Part shown: positions 12,931-26,215 of the stretch, piece by piece
Layout: every line of letters begins with the position of its first letter
Numbering within the stretch: the first letter of the stretch is position 1
Assembly: GCF_020283565.1 (NCBI RefSeq)
Contig: NC_060064.1
Span: 10,468,266-10,532,265 of the forward strand
Source: Trifolium pratense
Taxonomy: Eukaryota; Streptophyta; Magnoliopsida; Fabales; Fabaceae
Length of the DNA stretch: 64,000 bases
Reading direction: 5' to 3'
The notes under the pieces: generated by a model
Told to the model about the DNA's origin: nothing
Database searches by the model: none
The model's input: the letters and a program-made list of their open reading frames with translations, nothing else
Translations under genes and position numbers: made by a program

Positions 12931-14541
12931 GGGACACATCCAGCACATTACCTCAATATAAGAACATTGATGTTGCTAGCATAGTTCTAAATTGTTGTCT
13001 GTAGACATCATATAAAGTATTCACAACAGCATTTCAATTACGACTATATTAAGCCAAAGTATTAAGGGTCACAGTATAACCACAAGTCACAACCGCAACT
13101 GCAATTTAGCCAAACAACATTTGTAAGAATTATAATATCTTCTAGCACTGTCAATTGCAAAAAATAGCGGTTTGTTAAAATTTCACTATGCTAGTGTTAT
13201 AGGCTTATAGTGCAGCGAAAGCAGTTACTTTAAAACAATTTGTACTGAATCGTGGAGCAATAGTTGTTAACATTCTGCTACGCTATAGTGTTATAGCCGC
13301 TATTTGGCAGCACCGATATCTTCCATGAGTAAAGAAAGAGCTAATCGATCAAATCGAAATTACGTAATGTCCTATAGGAGAGAAAGAAAGAGTTGCTCAG
13401 TGTATCTATTAATTTGCTCAATATACATTTCACAAAGAAAGTAATTAAGAAATAGATTCCATGTATAGTTTCTTACATTGCATGAAAGAAACTTGTTCTG
13501 GCAACCATGTATCCAAAGTTGTGGACCTCACCTTGTAACAAAATAAGAAGGTTCAGCCATTATAAAATTTCTAAACTGAGAAGGAACAAAAATGTATATA
13601 CACCTTTGATATATGAACTCCTAGAGTCCGGTGAATCCCTGAACATTGCATGCAAATGAAATTCCTAAGTTCACACTAGCCCATCGTGGTGCCCAGAAAT
13701 AATAAAATTCCAAAAAACCTAATTAATTTCAAGAATAGAATTTGCAAGATCATATGCTTTACACTGCTACAATGAACAATGAATGTGGTTGTTTTGCTTC
13801 CTTTCACATGACAAAAACATTCAACTATACTATATCTCATAATCCTAAGTAAATTCAATGTTGAAGCATCCCCAAAATCAGATGATACAAACATAAGCAA
13901 ATTGAATGAAAAGAAAAAACTTAGAATTGGGTGAAACACTTTTAAATAGCTGGATTTAAATGCTCAGCGCAATGGTGTTATCAATCAGATCAAGATTCAA
14001 ATTGTAAATCAGAAGACTTTTTTTTTCAGAAATGTGAATTGAATCTTATCATCAATAGTAAGATAATATGGCAATAAGAATGTCATTTTTTAAGTAAAAA
14101 AACCAAGTGAGACAACACAATCATAAACAGATATATCATATATGGACATCAAATTAATTCAAGATTCAAATCATATATCATATGACAAGAAGTAAAAAAA
14201 GAAAATAAAGGTTTGATTATATAAAGTTGACAGACAAAAAAAAGTAGGTGTCTACACTAAGTTTAAGCAGTGATTTATTATAACGAACCAAAATTCAAGA
14301 TGGGATTATGTCCTTGGTAGCTTCTTAGGCATGGTAGGATCCTTAGCGGCTTTGCTCATCTGTTTCCTTCCTGTTACACTTCAACAAAAAAATCGAATTA
14401 AAAACCAGATCAAATGATTCTTTACAAATTGTTGATGAAAATTGTCCATCTAAAACCTAAAAATTAAAATAAAAAAAAATCGCAAAAAAAAAGAAGACAG
14501 AAAGGATAGAAGCGATTTACCTGTTATCAGCGGGTTTGGAA
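12931..14541 (-). repeat. Spacer block A: 5' part of an HMGB-like gene
   Basis: Unique-looking DNA between minisatellite arrays, repeated as blocks B and C. It opens with CACATCCAGCAC. Its right end reads, on the minus strand, GATTCCAAACCCGCTGAT, then a GTAAATC splice donor. This is the end of the HMGB exon 1 that is complete at 19420-19460. The rest of the block is the first intron and an exon-2-like piece. The start codon is replaced by minisatellite. Confidence 0.75.
14306..14370 (-). pseudogene. HMGB exon-2-like fragment, block A
   Basis: After an acceptor-like GTAACAG, the minus strand reads GRKQMSKAAKDPTMPKKLPRT then a stop. Plant HMGB proteins have a basic KKAAKDPNKPKRP segment directly before the HMG box, so this is that region, decaying just before the box. 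No HMG box is present anywhere in the window. Confidence 0.55.
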
Positions 14542-15115
14542 TCAATTTAGGGACATCGAGGGACATAAGCTCAATTTAGGGACATCGACGGACATAAGCT
14601 CAATATAGGGACATCGAGGGACATAAGCTCAATTTGGACATCAGAGACATAAGCTCAATTTAGAGACATCGAGGGACATAAGCTCAATTTAGGGACACCG
14701 AGGGACATAGGCTCAATTTAGGGACACCGAGGGACATAGGCTCCATTTAGGGACACCGAGGGACATAAGCTCCATTTAGGGACACCGAGGGACATAAGCT
14801 CCATTTAGGGACACCGAGGGACATAAGCTCCATTTAGGGACACCGAGGGACATAAGCTCAATTTAGGGACATCGAGGGACATAAGCTCAATTTAGGGACA
14901 CCGAGGGACATAAGATCAATTTAGGGACACCGAGGGACATAAGCTCAATTAAGGGACATCGAGGGCCCTATGCTCAATTTGGACATCGAGGGACATAAGC
15001 TCAATTTAGGGACACCGAGGGACATAAGCTCTATTTAGGGACATAGGCTCGATTTAGGAACACCGAGAGACATATGTTCAATTTAGGGACACAAGCTCAA
15101 TTTAGGGACACCGAG
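14542..15115. repeat. 29-bp minisatellite, second block
   Basis: Same monomer as the main array. It contains a run of near-identical units with CTCCATTTA instead of CTCAATTTA at 14730-14840, a sign of local recent amplification. Confidence 0.95.
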
Positions 15116-16625
<1,510 letters not shown>

Positions 16626-16793
16626 AATTCATTTATGGACATCGAGGGACATAAGCTCAATATAGGGACACCGAGGGACATAGACTCAATTTAGGGACAC
16701 CGAGGGACATATGCTCAATTTAGGGACACCGAGGGACATATGTTCAATTTAGGGACACCGAGGTACATAAGATCAATTTAGGGACACCGAGGG
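16626..16793. repeat. 29-bp minisatellite, short block
   Basis: About six monomers ending in the same junction, GAGGGACACATCCAGCAC, as the other blocks. Confidence 0.95.
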
Positions 16794-16897
16794 ACACATC
16801 CAGCACATTACCTCAATAAAAGAACAACGATGTTGCTAGCATAGTTCTAAATTGTTATTTGTACACACGGTATAAAGTCATCGCAACAGCATTTCAA
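16794..16897 (-). repeat. Truncated copy of the HMGB-derived block
   Basis: The first ~100 bp of the block (from CACATCCAGCAC to GCATTTCAATT), after which the sequence switches back to minisatellite at a CAATTT shared by both. Confidence 0.8.
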
Positions 16898-18035
16898 TTT
16901 GGGGACATAAGGTCAATTTGGGGACACCGAGGGACATAAGATCAATTTAGGGACACCGAGTGACATAAGCTCAATTTAGGGACACCGAGGGACATAAGCT
17001 CAATTTAGGGACACCAACGGACATAAGCTCAATTTATGGACATCGAGGGACATAAGATCAACTTAGGGACACCGAGGGACATAAGCTCAACTTAGGGACA
17101 CCGAGGGACATAAGCTCAACTTAGGGACACCGAGGGACATAAGCTCAATTTAGGGACACCGAGGGACATAAGTTCAATTTGGACACCGAGGGACATAAGC
17201 TCAATTTAGGGACACCGAGGGACATAAGCTCAATTTAGGGACACCGAGGGACATAAGTTCGATTTAGGGACATCGAGGGACATAAACTCTATTTTGGTAC
17301 ATCGAGGGACATAAGCTCATTTTAGGGATATAGAGGGTCATAAGCTCAATTTAGGGACATCGAGGGACATGAGCTCAATTTAGGGACATCAAGGATCATA
17401 TGCTCAATTTAGGGACATCAAGGGTCATATGCTCAATTTAGACATCGAGGGTCATAAGCTCAATTTAGGGACACCGAGGGACATAAGCTCAATTTAATTT
17501 ACGGACACCGAGGGACATAAGCTCGATTTAGGGACACCGAGGGACATAAGCTCAATTTAGGCACACCGAGGGACATAAGCTTAATTTAGGGACACCGAGG
17601 GACATAAGCTCAAATTAGGGATATCAAGGGATATAAACTCTATTTTGGTACATCGAGGGACATAAGCTCATTTTAGGGATATAGAGGGCCATAAGCTCAA
17701 ATTAGGGACATCGAGGGACATGAGCTCAATTTAGGGACATCAAGGGTCATATGCTCAATTTAGGGACATCAAGGGTCATATGCTCAATTTGGACATCGAG
17801 GGTCATAAGCTCAATTTAGGGACACCGAGGGACATAAGCTCAATTTAATTTAGGGACACCGAGGGACATAAGCTCAATTTAGGGACACCGAGGGACATAA
17901 GCTCAATTTAGGGACACCGAGGGACATAAGCTCAATTTAGGCACACCGAGGGACATAGGCTCAATTTAGGGACACCGAGGGACATATATTCAATTTAGGG
18001 AAACCGAGGAACATAAGCTCAATTTAGGGACACCG
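16898..18035. repeat. 29-bp minisatellite, fourth block
   Basis: Same monomer. It contains an internal duplication of roughly 410 bp: the segment around 17270-17480 recurs around 17630-17850, including the variants ATAGAGGG and CAATTTAATTTA. Confidence 0.95.
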
Positions 18036-19419
18036 AGGGACACATCCATCACATTACCTTAATATAAGAACATTGATGTTGCTAGCATAGTTCTAAGGGT
18101 CACAGTATAATCACAAGTCACAACCGCAACTGCAATTTTCGCAACAGCATTTCAATTACGACTATATTAAGCCATAGTATTAAGGGTCACAGTATAATCA
18201 CAAGTCACAACCGCAACTGCAATTTAGCCAAACAACATTTGTAACAATTATAATATCTTCTAGCACTGTCAATTGCAAAATATAGCGGTTCGTTAAAATT
18301 TCACTATGCTAGTGTTATAGGCTTATAGTGCAGCTAAAGCAGTTATTTTAAAACACTTTGTACTGAATCGCGTATCGTGGAGCAATAGTTGTTAACATTC
18401 TGCTACGCTATAGTGTTATAGCCGCTATTTGGCAGCACCGATATCTTCCATGAGTAAAGAAAGATCTAATCGATCAAATCAAAATTACGTAATGTCCTAT
18501 AGGAGTGAAAGAAATAGTTGCTCAGTGTATCTAATAATTTGCTCAATATACATTTCACAAAGAAAGTAATTAAGAAATAGATTCCATGTATAGTTTCTTA
18601 CATTTCTTGAAAGAAACTTGTTCTGGCAACCATGTATCCAAAGTTGTGGACCTCACCTTGTAACAAAATCAGAAGGTTCAGCCATTATAAAATTTCTAAA
18701 CTGTGAAGGAACAAAAATGTATATACACCTTTGATATATGCACTCCTAGAGTCCGGTGAATCCCTGAACATTGCATGCAAATGAAATTCCTAAGTTCACA
18801 CTAGCCCATCGTGGTGCCCTGAAATAATAAAATTCCAAAAAAACTCATTAATTTCAACAATAGAATTTGCAAGATCATATGGTAAACTTTACACTGCTAC
18901 AATGAACAATGAATGTGGTTGTTTTGCTTTCTTTCACACGACAAAAACTTTCAACTATAATTATATCTCATAATCCTAAATAAAATCAATGTTGAAACAT
19001 CCCCAAAATCAGATGATAGGAACATAAGCAAAGAAAAAACTTAGAATTGAGTGAAACAATTCTAAATATCTGGATTTAAGTGCTCGACGCAATAGTTATC
19101 AATCAGATCAAGATTCAAATTGTGAATCAGAAGACTCTTTTTTCAGAAACGTGAATTGAATCTTATCATGAATAGTAAGATAATATGGCAATAAAAAAAT
19201 ATCATTTTTAAGTAAAAAAAACCAAGTGAAACAACAAAATGATAAGCAGATATATCATATATGGACATCAAATTAATTCAAGATTCAAATCGAAATAAAA
19301 ACCAGATCGAACGACTCATTATAAATTGTTGATGAAAATTGTTCATCTAAAACCTAAAAATCAAAATCAGAAAATCGCAAAAAAGAAAAAAGAAGAAAGA
19401 ACGGATAGAAACGATTTAC
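18036..19419 (-). repeat. Spacer block C: HMGB-derived block, rightmost copy
   Basis: Third long copy, with an internal duplication near 18090-18200 (the CACAGTATAATCACAAGTC segment occurs twice). A deletion at ~19290 removes the exon-2-like piece found in A and B. At its right end it runs into a complete HMGB exon 1, so this copy is probably the original position. Confidence 0.75.
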
Positions 19420-19460
19420 CTCTTATCAGCGGGTTTGGAATCAACTTTAGCCTTCGGCAT
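19420..19460 (-). pseudogene. HMGB-like gene, first exon only
   Basis: The minus strand reads MPKAKVDSKPADK plus two bases, then donor GTAAATC. Basic N-termini of this form are typical of plant HMGB chromatin proteins, and the KAAKDPxKPK pieces in blocks A and B fit the next exon. Upstream (19461 to ~19800) is a CT-rich leader-like sequence in minus orientation. No HMG-box exon is present, so this is a truncated gene unless the remainder lies outside the window. Identification rests on short motifs. Confidence 0.5.
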
Positions 19461-20934
19461 GATGAAAAAATCGAAACCGAAGAGAACGAGTTACGCGAAC
19501 GAGTCGAGTGAGCGAGTTACACGAACCTGTTGTGAGGTTTTTTTAGCGTTGCGTTATGATGAATGACGGAGAAGGAAAGAGTGTCGCAAAGAGAAAAGAA
19601 ATTGGGCAGAATGAATTGATTATGAATTAGTGATAATAAAAGATTAAAGTAGCGATAGTGATAACAAAGAACCCTAATCAAGAAACTATCTCTGAATTTA
19701 GAGTTAAAAAGGAATGTTGTGTTTCAAAGGAGTGTGAGAGAGATAGAAAGAGAGAATTTGGGGATTGAGAGATTTTGAGTTTGGAGAATGATTTATGAGT
19801 TTGTGATTTGAACGTTGAATAATTAAGATTTCAAATCAAACCTACCGTTTTGTCTAAAAAAAATGAAAACTTTTGTTTTTTTTTTTTTTTCTGCATTGTG
19901 AGTTATAGGATTTTGATTTATTTTTCTAAATATGGAAAATTGGGTTAGAAAAAAATTTAATGGTTAAAAAGTTAAATGCACCCGTATATTATTTCTATTT
20001 TTGTTTTCTTAACATGTGTCGTTGTTGCATATGTTAACATTTTTCTTTTTTTAGTTAAAAAAACAAAATTAAAGTAAAAAAGAAAGGTACCCAAAAAAAA
20101 CCAAAAATTTAATTCAATAAACTTAATACCTGAAGAACTTAGAAAACTCAATTATATTTTTCATTATGAATTCCAAAAGAATTCAATAATTTAGTTTTTG
20201 GAGAACTTGAAAAAATTTTAGTTTTCATCATGAGGGACTTTTTTGAGTCGAAACACCATCATCACTTAAATCTTATTTAAAATCCTAAATTGCGATCTTG
20301 CTAGCGACATATCGGTTTTTTGGGTAGATGAAACAACAATGTAATTGCGATTAGGATTAGGCTACATCGGTTGCATTTAATCGCAAATCTATGCAATTCT
20401 ATGTAATATCAGATATCGCATTCGGTCACAATTTTCTACAATATCAAAGACCGCTATGCACCATCGTCTCTTAAAACCCTTTTTTTTTTTTGAACCACTC
20501 TTAAAACCCTATTTAAAACATACTTAATTGCAATTATAATCACAACCGCTATTTAAAACTTACATAACCACCATATCACTTTACTAATCAAAGAAAAGCC
20601 AAATCTTTAGACAAAAAATGGCACGCTCTAGCAACAAGAATGAGTTTATAAAGATAACCTAATCATAAGGAAACTACCAGCACATTGAAAATGACATGTA
20701 CACATAACAAATACCGAAAGGTTTTATCACAAAAAAAAAAAATAAGAAACACAACTCAAAATCAAAGAGGGTGGTTTGTTTAAGAGTAAAATGAGAAGTA
20801 ATAATAATTCGATGAACAAAAACAAAACCCTGTAACTCTGGAAAGGAGAGGGTAAAAGCGGTTCCTTTATGGAGTAGAAAAAAAAAGTAATGAGAAGGTG
20901 GGTATCAAAAATGCTCTCCCGCCAAGGTAGTGGA
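19461..20934. other. 5' flank of the HMGB fragment and intergenic DNA
   Basis: About 19461-19800 would be promoter and leader of the HMGB fragment (minus strand), with CT-rich runs such as CTCTCTTTCTATCTCTC. The rest is AT-rich with no gene recognised. Confidence 0.4.
20468..20510 (-). repeat. T-run stub flanked by 13-bp direct repeats
   Basis: CTCTTAAAACCCT at 20468-20480 and 20498-20510 flank an 11-base T-run followed by GAACCA (17 bp). Confidence 0.65.
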
Positions 20935-21075
20935 TTTTTTTTTTTCAAGTAGCCTAGTAGCTAGAAAATATATCTTAAATGTGAATAAGTGAAGTGTCCC
21001 GGGTTCGAAACCGGACTCCTGCACATGTAGTGCGATTTCCATATCAATTGAGCTAAGCTCACGGGGACATTTAAG
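20935..21075 (-). mobile_element. tRNA-derived SINE
   Basis: The minus strand shows an A-box-like TTAGCTCAATTG, then a B-box-like GGTTTCGAACCC about 45 bases later, and ends in an A-run (seen as T on the plus strand at 20935). This fits an RNA polymerase III SINE. No clear target duplication was found. Confidence 0.65.
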
Positions 21076-21122
21076 TGTTATTTTAGCATAAAGTTTTTCC
21101 ATCGAAGTAGTGAATTGTTTTA

Positions 21123-21276
21123 CCAATCGTTAGTTGGTTCAATGGTGATTGGTGCTGAACTTGGTAGGGAGGACCACGGTTCGATCCCCCGCAACTGCGA
21201 TCGCGAGTAGGCTGGAACCACTTGATGTCAGAACTGACCCCCGAATCAGATTAAACTGGTGGTGAAAAACCAAAAA
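21123..21276 (+). mobile_element. tRNA-derived SINE with 18-bp target-site duplication
   Basis: A-box-like TTGGTTCAATGGTG and B box GGTTCGATCCC are followed by an A-rich tail. AAGTAGTGAATTGTTTTA at 21105-21122 is repeated with one change at 21277-21294, so both ends of the insertion are defined. Confidence 0.85.
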
Positions 21277-21550
21277 AAGTAATGAATTGTTTTATTCTTT
21301 TTTAAATTCCAACCTCATTTAGCACATACACTCTTCAACTTTCCATTAAAATTTTATGGAAAATGTGAAATAGAGTTATTTGACAAAATAAATATAAAAT
21401 TCAGTATAAAAAATAAATAAGATTTTTTTAGCAATAATCATTTTATAGTCATCTTATTTTTATTTATTTTTTTGACAATATAGTAATCTTATTTTATTAT
21501 CCCAAAAATCTTACATCCATCGAATGAGATAGCTACTCATTAGTCATTAC

Positions 21551-22069
21551 CTATGAAGCACGGACTCCGACACGGACACTGCGACACGACACGGACACGG
21601 CGACACCGTTAATGTAAAAAATATTGGACACCGACACCGTTACATATTTATTAAAGATATAAATTGAGAATCAAAATATATACACGTAAGTATAAGTTGA
21701 ACAAGTTATTTATTAAAAAAATGTTTTAAAACAAGATATAATAATATTTTACCTTTATTTATCCATCTACTATCGAAAAAATTATAAATATTGTTGTTTC
21801 GACACATATTTAACTCTTATAGATATGTATGATATGTGTGCAAGAAGAGTATAAGTAAAGAAAAAACAATTGTTTTTGGGACACTTATCCGACACGTGTC
21901 GTGTGAATGTCTTACAGGTGTCGGACACCGATCAAAGGAGTGTCTAAGTAAAGGAAAATTTGACTTTATTTGGACACCGGTCTAACCAATCCGACACGTG
22001 TCGTACGAGTGTCATACGAGTGTCGGACACCGCGACACGCCTAATCATAGAGATGTCCGTGCTTCATAG
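21551..22069. mobile_element. hAT MITE, 519 bp
   Basis: The inverted ends both read CTATGAAGCACGGAC inward and are flanked by a perfect 8-bp duplication GTCATTAC (21543-21550, 22070-22077). Subterminal regions are packed with CGACACG and GTGTCGG motifs on opposite strands. No ORF. The 8-bp duplication indicates hAT. Confidence 0.88.
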
Positions 22070-22077
22070 GTCATTAC

Positions 22078-23444
22078 AAATGAGTTAATTAGTTTACTCA
22101 AGAGTAAAAATATCTTAACAATCTGTACCAAATTTTTTTTAACAATTTTAACCTTTATCCATATTTATATTTCTAAATTTCCAATAATTCTCAAATTTGA
22201 AAATTTCCTTCCGTAATATTTTCACAAAGTTTGACTCTATAATTCATATAATAATTATTTTAGTAATCCTCAACCATTAATTAATTTTAAATTGACCAAT
22301 TTTAATTTCAATTTCAATTTCATTTTCACGCAATAAAACAATATCAACCGTTTATTTTAATCAGACTGCTCAAAGCCATAACAGCATAGCAGAAAATCAT
22401 GTTCCTCTATCTCACCTTTTTTCACGCTCCTACTAGCTACTCTACTCCCTCCACTACATATATTCAAAACACAATTGAACCAAATTATATTTTTCATTTC
22501 ACTAACCCATTAGCAGTTTTATTTAAGAGAGACAAAAAATATTAAAAAGAAATCAAGAGAGAGAAATAGAAACAAAATACGAAGGAGAGAGATGGAGACA
22601 ATAAATTAAAAGAGAGGGTCCATTCTCGACAAATTCAATTACATGTTGAATTTGACATGTCATTTGTAAAACTAAAACTAAAAAAAATGTTCAATTTGGT
22701 GATAATCTCTCTTCCTCGAAATACAATACAAAAAAACAAGACTACTCTAGTCATTATTGTCAAATATTTCTCTAAACACATGTAGGGTCCGTTTGAATTG
22801 TCTTATTTTTTAGCTTATGCGAGATTTGATCTAAACACAGAAGAAGAAGAAGAAGAAGAAGAAGAAGAAGAAGAAGAAGAAGAAGAAGAAGAAGAAGAAG
22901 AAGAAGAAGAAGAACCGGTTCTTCAATTGCAAACACGCCGCTGCTTACCCGATTGAAATCGTCAACTTCCACCATGTGGCACTTAGATAGATCTATGATA
23001 ATGTAAAATAATTTTATTTATGTTTTTGTATTATCTTAATTGTTAGTAATTTATAATTTTTGCAATATTAATTATATAAGTTAAATGTTCTTCTACTATA
23101 TTTTTTTTTATGATTTTATATATTTATTAATTTTAAAATAATCATTTTATAATTATTTAAAACAAAAAAAGAATAAAAAAATAACTTAATAAAAAAATTT
23201 AACAGAATTTCGTGCCTAACATTGTTTATGTGCGCTTTTTTTTTCTAATTTCTCCTGACACATACAAAAAACTCCAAACTACCCTAACCTTTAAATAAAT
23301 TTCCAAAATACCCTACTTGTGGGACCTGTTGTGGTCGCTAGATTCGGAATGACGCGTCGATCAATGGAAAGTGGCATTGTGGATGGCGTTCAATTGTTTA
23401 TTTATTTTAATAGGCTACACTTTTTAAATATTGCCTTAAGCCTT
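22078..23444. other. Intergenic DNA with a MITE end
   Basis: No gene. About 22787-22835 (GGGTCCGTTTGAATTG and TTATTTTTTAGCTTATGC) is one end of the MITE family seen at 8905, cut off by the GAA repeat. Confidence 0.45.
22840..22914. repeat. (GAA)25 microsatellite
   Basis: 75 bp of perfect GAA. The minus-strand poly-leucine ORF across it is an artefact. Confidence 0.97.
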
Positions 23445-23540
23445 AAAAGTGTTCTCTTAAATTTCATCTATATTTTATATATTTTGAGGTGGTAGCATTT
23501 TGCTACGCCTCTTTTTGGGAAAAAAAAAGTGTTCTCTTAA
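23445..23540 (+). repeat. Short retroposon remnant (64 bp) with 16-bp direct repeats
   Basis: AAAAGTGTTCTCTTAA at 23445-23460 and 23525-23540 flank 64 bp that contain GGTGGTAGC and end in an A-run. It is a longer member of the stub class, intermediate between a full SINE and the tail-only stubs. Confidence 0.7.
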
Positions 23541-24524
23541 GTTTATTTCACAATTTTTTTGTTCTTATTTACGATAGGCAAGTGTTCTCTTCACAGACGG
23601 CTCACACCCATGTACGGGAGTGTACAGCGGTATCGTAATCAAAATTTTGAACCCCGTAATAATTATTATATATTTATCATTTTTTCTCTTTTTGATGTTA
23701 TATTTGATGATAATTATTTTTTATATGTTGTTTATGTTATTTACAATTTACATAGAAAATGATTTTATTTTTTTTTTGCTTTTTTTTATTAGGGGTTACT
23801 TTTTGTTCTGGTGAACACTTAAGGGGGGTTATATTATTAATAATGTGAGAATAAATTTACATAAGATGATCAGTGATAGACCGAATAAAAATGTGATCCT
23901 CCTTTACAATAAATATATGAGACTATTTATAGGCTGTGAATACCTTCTTCTCCAAGTCTGCTCTCCTGATTCTTCGGCCACCACCGTCTTCTCCGGCGAG
24001 CCAGCGCAAGAATAGGGTTTTTATCCTTTCCTTCGTCCCCAAGCTATGGAGGTTATGGGGGTGACGATTTCTTCCACGCGAAGTTAAGCAGTTGACCATT
24101 TGGGAGAAGAAGATATCTGGGTGTGGTTCATCAATCAAAACTAGCTGGCGCCATGTTGCTTCATCTCGCCACGTCTGGTAGTCTCGCCATCTCGCCTACT
24201 GGGTCTTCATGGATCATTTTGATTGGGCTTTGTTACTTTTGGACTTATTGGGCCTAATTGATTTGTCCCTTAGCCCATTGTCCGGTCCACAGCCCCCCAA
24301 GCACGAAGCTTGACGAGGTGAAGTGCTTGTATCAAATGATTAAGCACATGTTCCTATTATGTCGCAAAGGGGGGACACGTATTCCATATTCTTGTTGCAC
24401 GTTCCAGTGTGTGCCTTCGAAATTTCGCACGTACGCCTTTTGCCGCGCGTTTTGAAGGAGATAACTGCTATTAGGGTTACCCACTAACTCATTTTTGGAA
24501 TCCCACGATGTATGCTCCTCTTCC
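23541..24524. other. Flank of an unidentified transcription unit
   Basis: No gene identified. From ~23930 the sequence becomes GC-richer. A minus-strand frame at 23923-24138 resembles nothing known. About 24285-24330 has a C-run and AAGCACGAAGCTTGACG, and reads like leader or LTR sequence of an element. Confidence 0.35.
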
Positions 24525-24530
24525 TATAAA
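24525..24530 (+). promoter_or_regulatory. TATA box
   Basis: TATAAA in TTCCTATAAATTCAA, 76 bp before the ATG at 24601. Confidence 0.5.
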
Positions 24531-24600
24531 TTCAACACTTCGAATTGTATTTTGATCACCACTTTCCAAACAAACAAACTTACCCAAATTTTTCTATGTC

Positions 24601-25245
24601 ATGTCTACTACAGGTTCTTCCTTTGAGTGCGGCCAATCTCCGGCCTCGCCTGTCATCAAGAGACTCTGCCGTATGCTCTGCATTGATACGGAAGAGTTGG
24701 TGGAAAACTTTGATGACTTCTGTGAATTCGTCATAGAACTTAATGATTATTCCTGGAGGCTAAACAAGGAGGAGAAACGCTTTTTGGATAGCGTTCTCCG
24801 CCTTCAGGAGGGGCTAACTTATGATGCTTCCTTCATTAATGCTGTGGAAAACGTCAAGGAATGTCACACAGAGGTGACGGAAGCTGTTAACAGCCAAATT
24901 GAAATTGTGAAGGAAACAATGGCTGTTCAAGAATAAATTCTGGGGATATGTTTTAATGAGGAGAAGAGGGTGGATGACCGTCTTGAACTGCTGCATAAGG
25001 AGCTAAAATCGCTCCTGAAGAGGAAGAGGGCTCTTCAGGGAGACATCCGAGACGATGTGACCAAGTTGATCTCTAGGTGTCACTCCTTAATGGACCTATT
25101 GGACAAACAAAAGGAATTGGGGGAGGACTTGAAACCAATTGACGCCAATGTGGTAAAGGCGAAGAGGGAAAAACGGGCTTTGGAGGAGATGCACCATATT
25201 GCCGTTGTTGATGCCAAGGAGTTAGGAGGTCCCGTTGTGGAGTGA
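24601..25245 (+). pseudogene. Unidentified acidic, helical protein gene with one internal stop
   Basis: From the ATG at 24601 the frame is open to a TAA at 24934-24936, then open again in the same frame to the TGA at 25243-25245. One codon (TAA after AVQE) divides an otherwise continuous 214-codon reading. The first part starts MSTTGSSFECGQSPASP and continues with charged, probably helical sequence (EELVENFDDFCEF, LNKEEKRFLD). The second part is strongly coiled-coil-like (RLELLHKELKSLLKRKRAL, VKAKREKRALEE). GC content is higher than in the surroundings. I do not recognise the family; the setting suggests an element-encoded gene. It could be a pseudogene, an allele with a nonsense change, or a gene with a spliced-out segment. 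Confidence 0.5.
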
Positions 25246-25608
25246 AGCTTTAGTTTGCCTGCTTTTCTTTTGATGCTTGATGTTTGCTTGTACTTTCATT
25301 TCGTATTTTGAATTTCCCTTGTATTTTGCTTCTTGTATTTTGCAATTTCGTTGTACTTTGTCCCATGATAATGAAGTTTTATTTCCCTTTATGTACCGCC
25401 TACTTTTGACATTCCCCTTTCTAACGAACTTATTAATCAAAGATTAAACATTAAAAAGATAAAAACGAATCCCAAGTCAGTCAAACTTAGGTAGTTGCAA
25501 CTGTCCCTGCATTTATTGCGGGCCGTTAATAACGATGCTAGGCTTTGGGCGAAAAATTGTCTATAAATACTTGTTGTTTCTCCTCTAATCTTCACCAGAT
25601 TGAATCAA

Positions 25609-26150
25609 ATGCTAACAATGGAAAGAAAGAACACCAAGGTGAATGCTGCCAAAGCAAATCCAAGATCCTCGAGTGAAAACGAACGGTTGCAGCAACGACA
25701 TCAGCTGGAGTCTACCGCTTAGGGGCACCCTGAAGATCAATGTGGATGCTCACCTAAGCAGTATGGCCATTGGTCGACGGGGCTGGTTCTAAGACGTCCG
25801 GATGGAAGCATCGTCGGGGTTGCAACTAGAGCTCACAAAGGGACAACGAACATTGTTACTGGTGAAGCTATGGGTTTAATGGATGCTATAGAGTGTGATC
25901 TTTGAATTAGACTCGCAAGTTATTATTAAAGTTGTTAAGGGACAAGAAGATATTTGCAAGAGCTGGGGAAGAGCAGTGCGGTGCTGCAAGCTTTTCCTAA
26001 AGGAAAACCCTAGATCAGATATCAGATGGGTTCAAAGAAAGGCAAACTAAGCTGCCCATGAAATGGCTAAATGGGCCGAAATTGAGCCCAATAAGGAATG
26101 GACCACTAACATCCCCTTTTTGTGTTTGGCCTGTTATCCAAAAAGATAAA
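25609..26150 (+). pseudogene. RNase H-like (RVT_3) domain remnant
   Basis: A TATAAATA at 25562-25569 precedes an ATG at 25609 opening a 37-codon frame (MLTMERKNTK...). Overlapping its end in another frame comes GTLKINVDAH, then WSTGLVLRRPDGSIVGVATR, KGTTNIVTGEAMGLMDAIEC, and later WVQRKANQAAHEMAKWA. These are the successive motifs of the RNase H domain of plant non-LTR elements, including catalytic Asp (NVDA) and Glu (GEA). Two frame changes and a TGA after ECDL break it. It ends near AAATGGGCCGAAATTGAG, and an AATAAA plus A-run follows at 26170-26210. Confidence 0.75.
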
Positions 26151-26215
26151 GGCAATGTAATTTATATTCAAGTTGAATAAAATTCCTTTTTTTTCCCCTA
26201 AAAAAAAAAGGCATT

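Noticed and set aside
22772..22975. Minus-strand poly-leucine ORF
   Set aside because: Produced by the (GAA)25 microsatellite.
23923..24138. Minus-strand ORF of 71 codons with balanced composition
   Set aside because: No family resemblance and no start context; kept only as a note in the flank entry.
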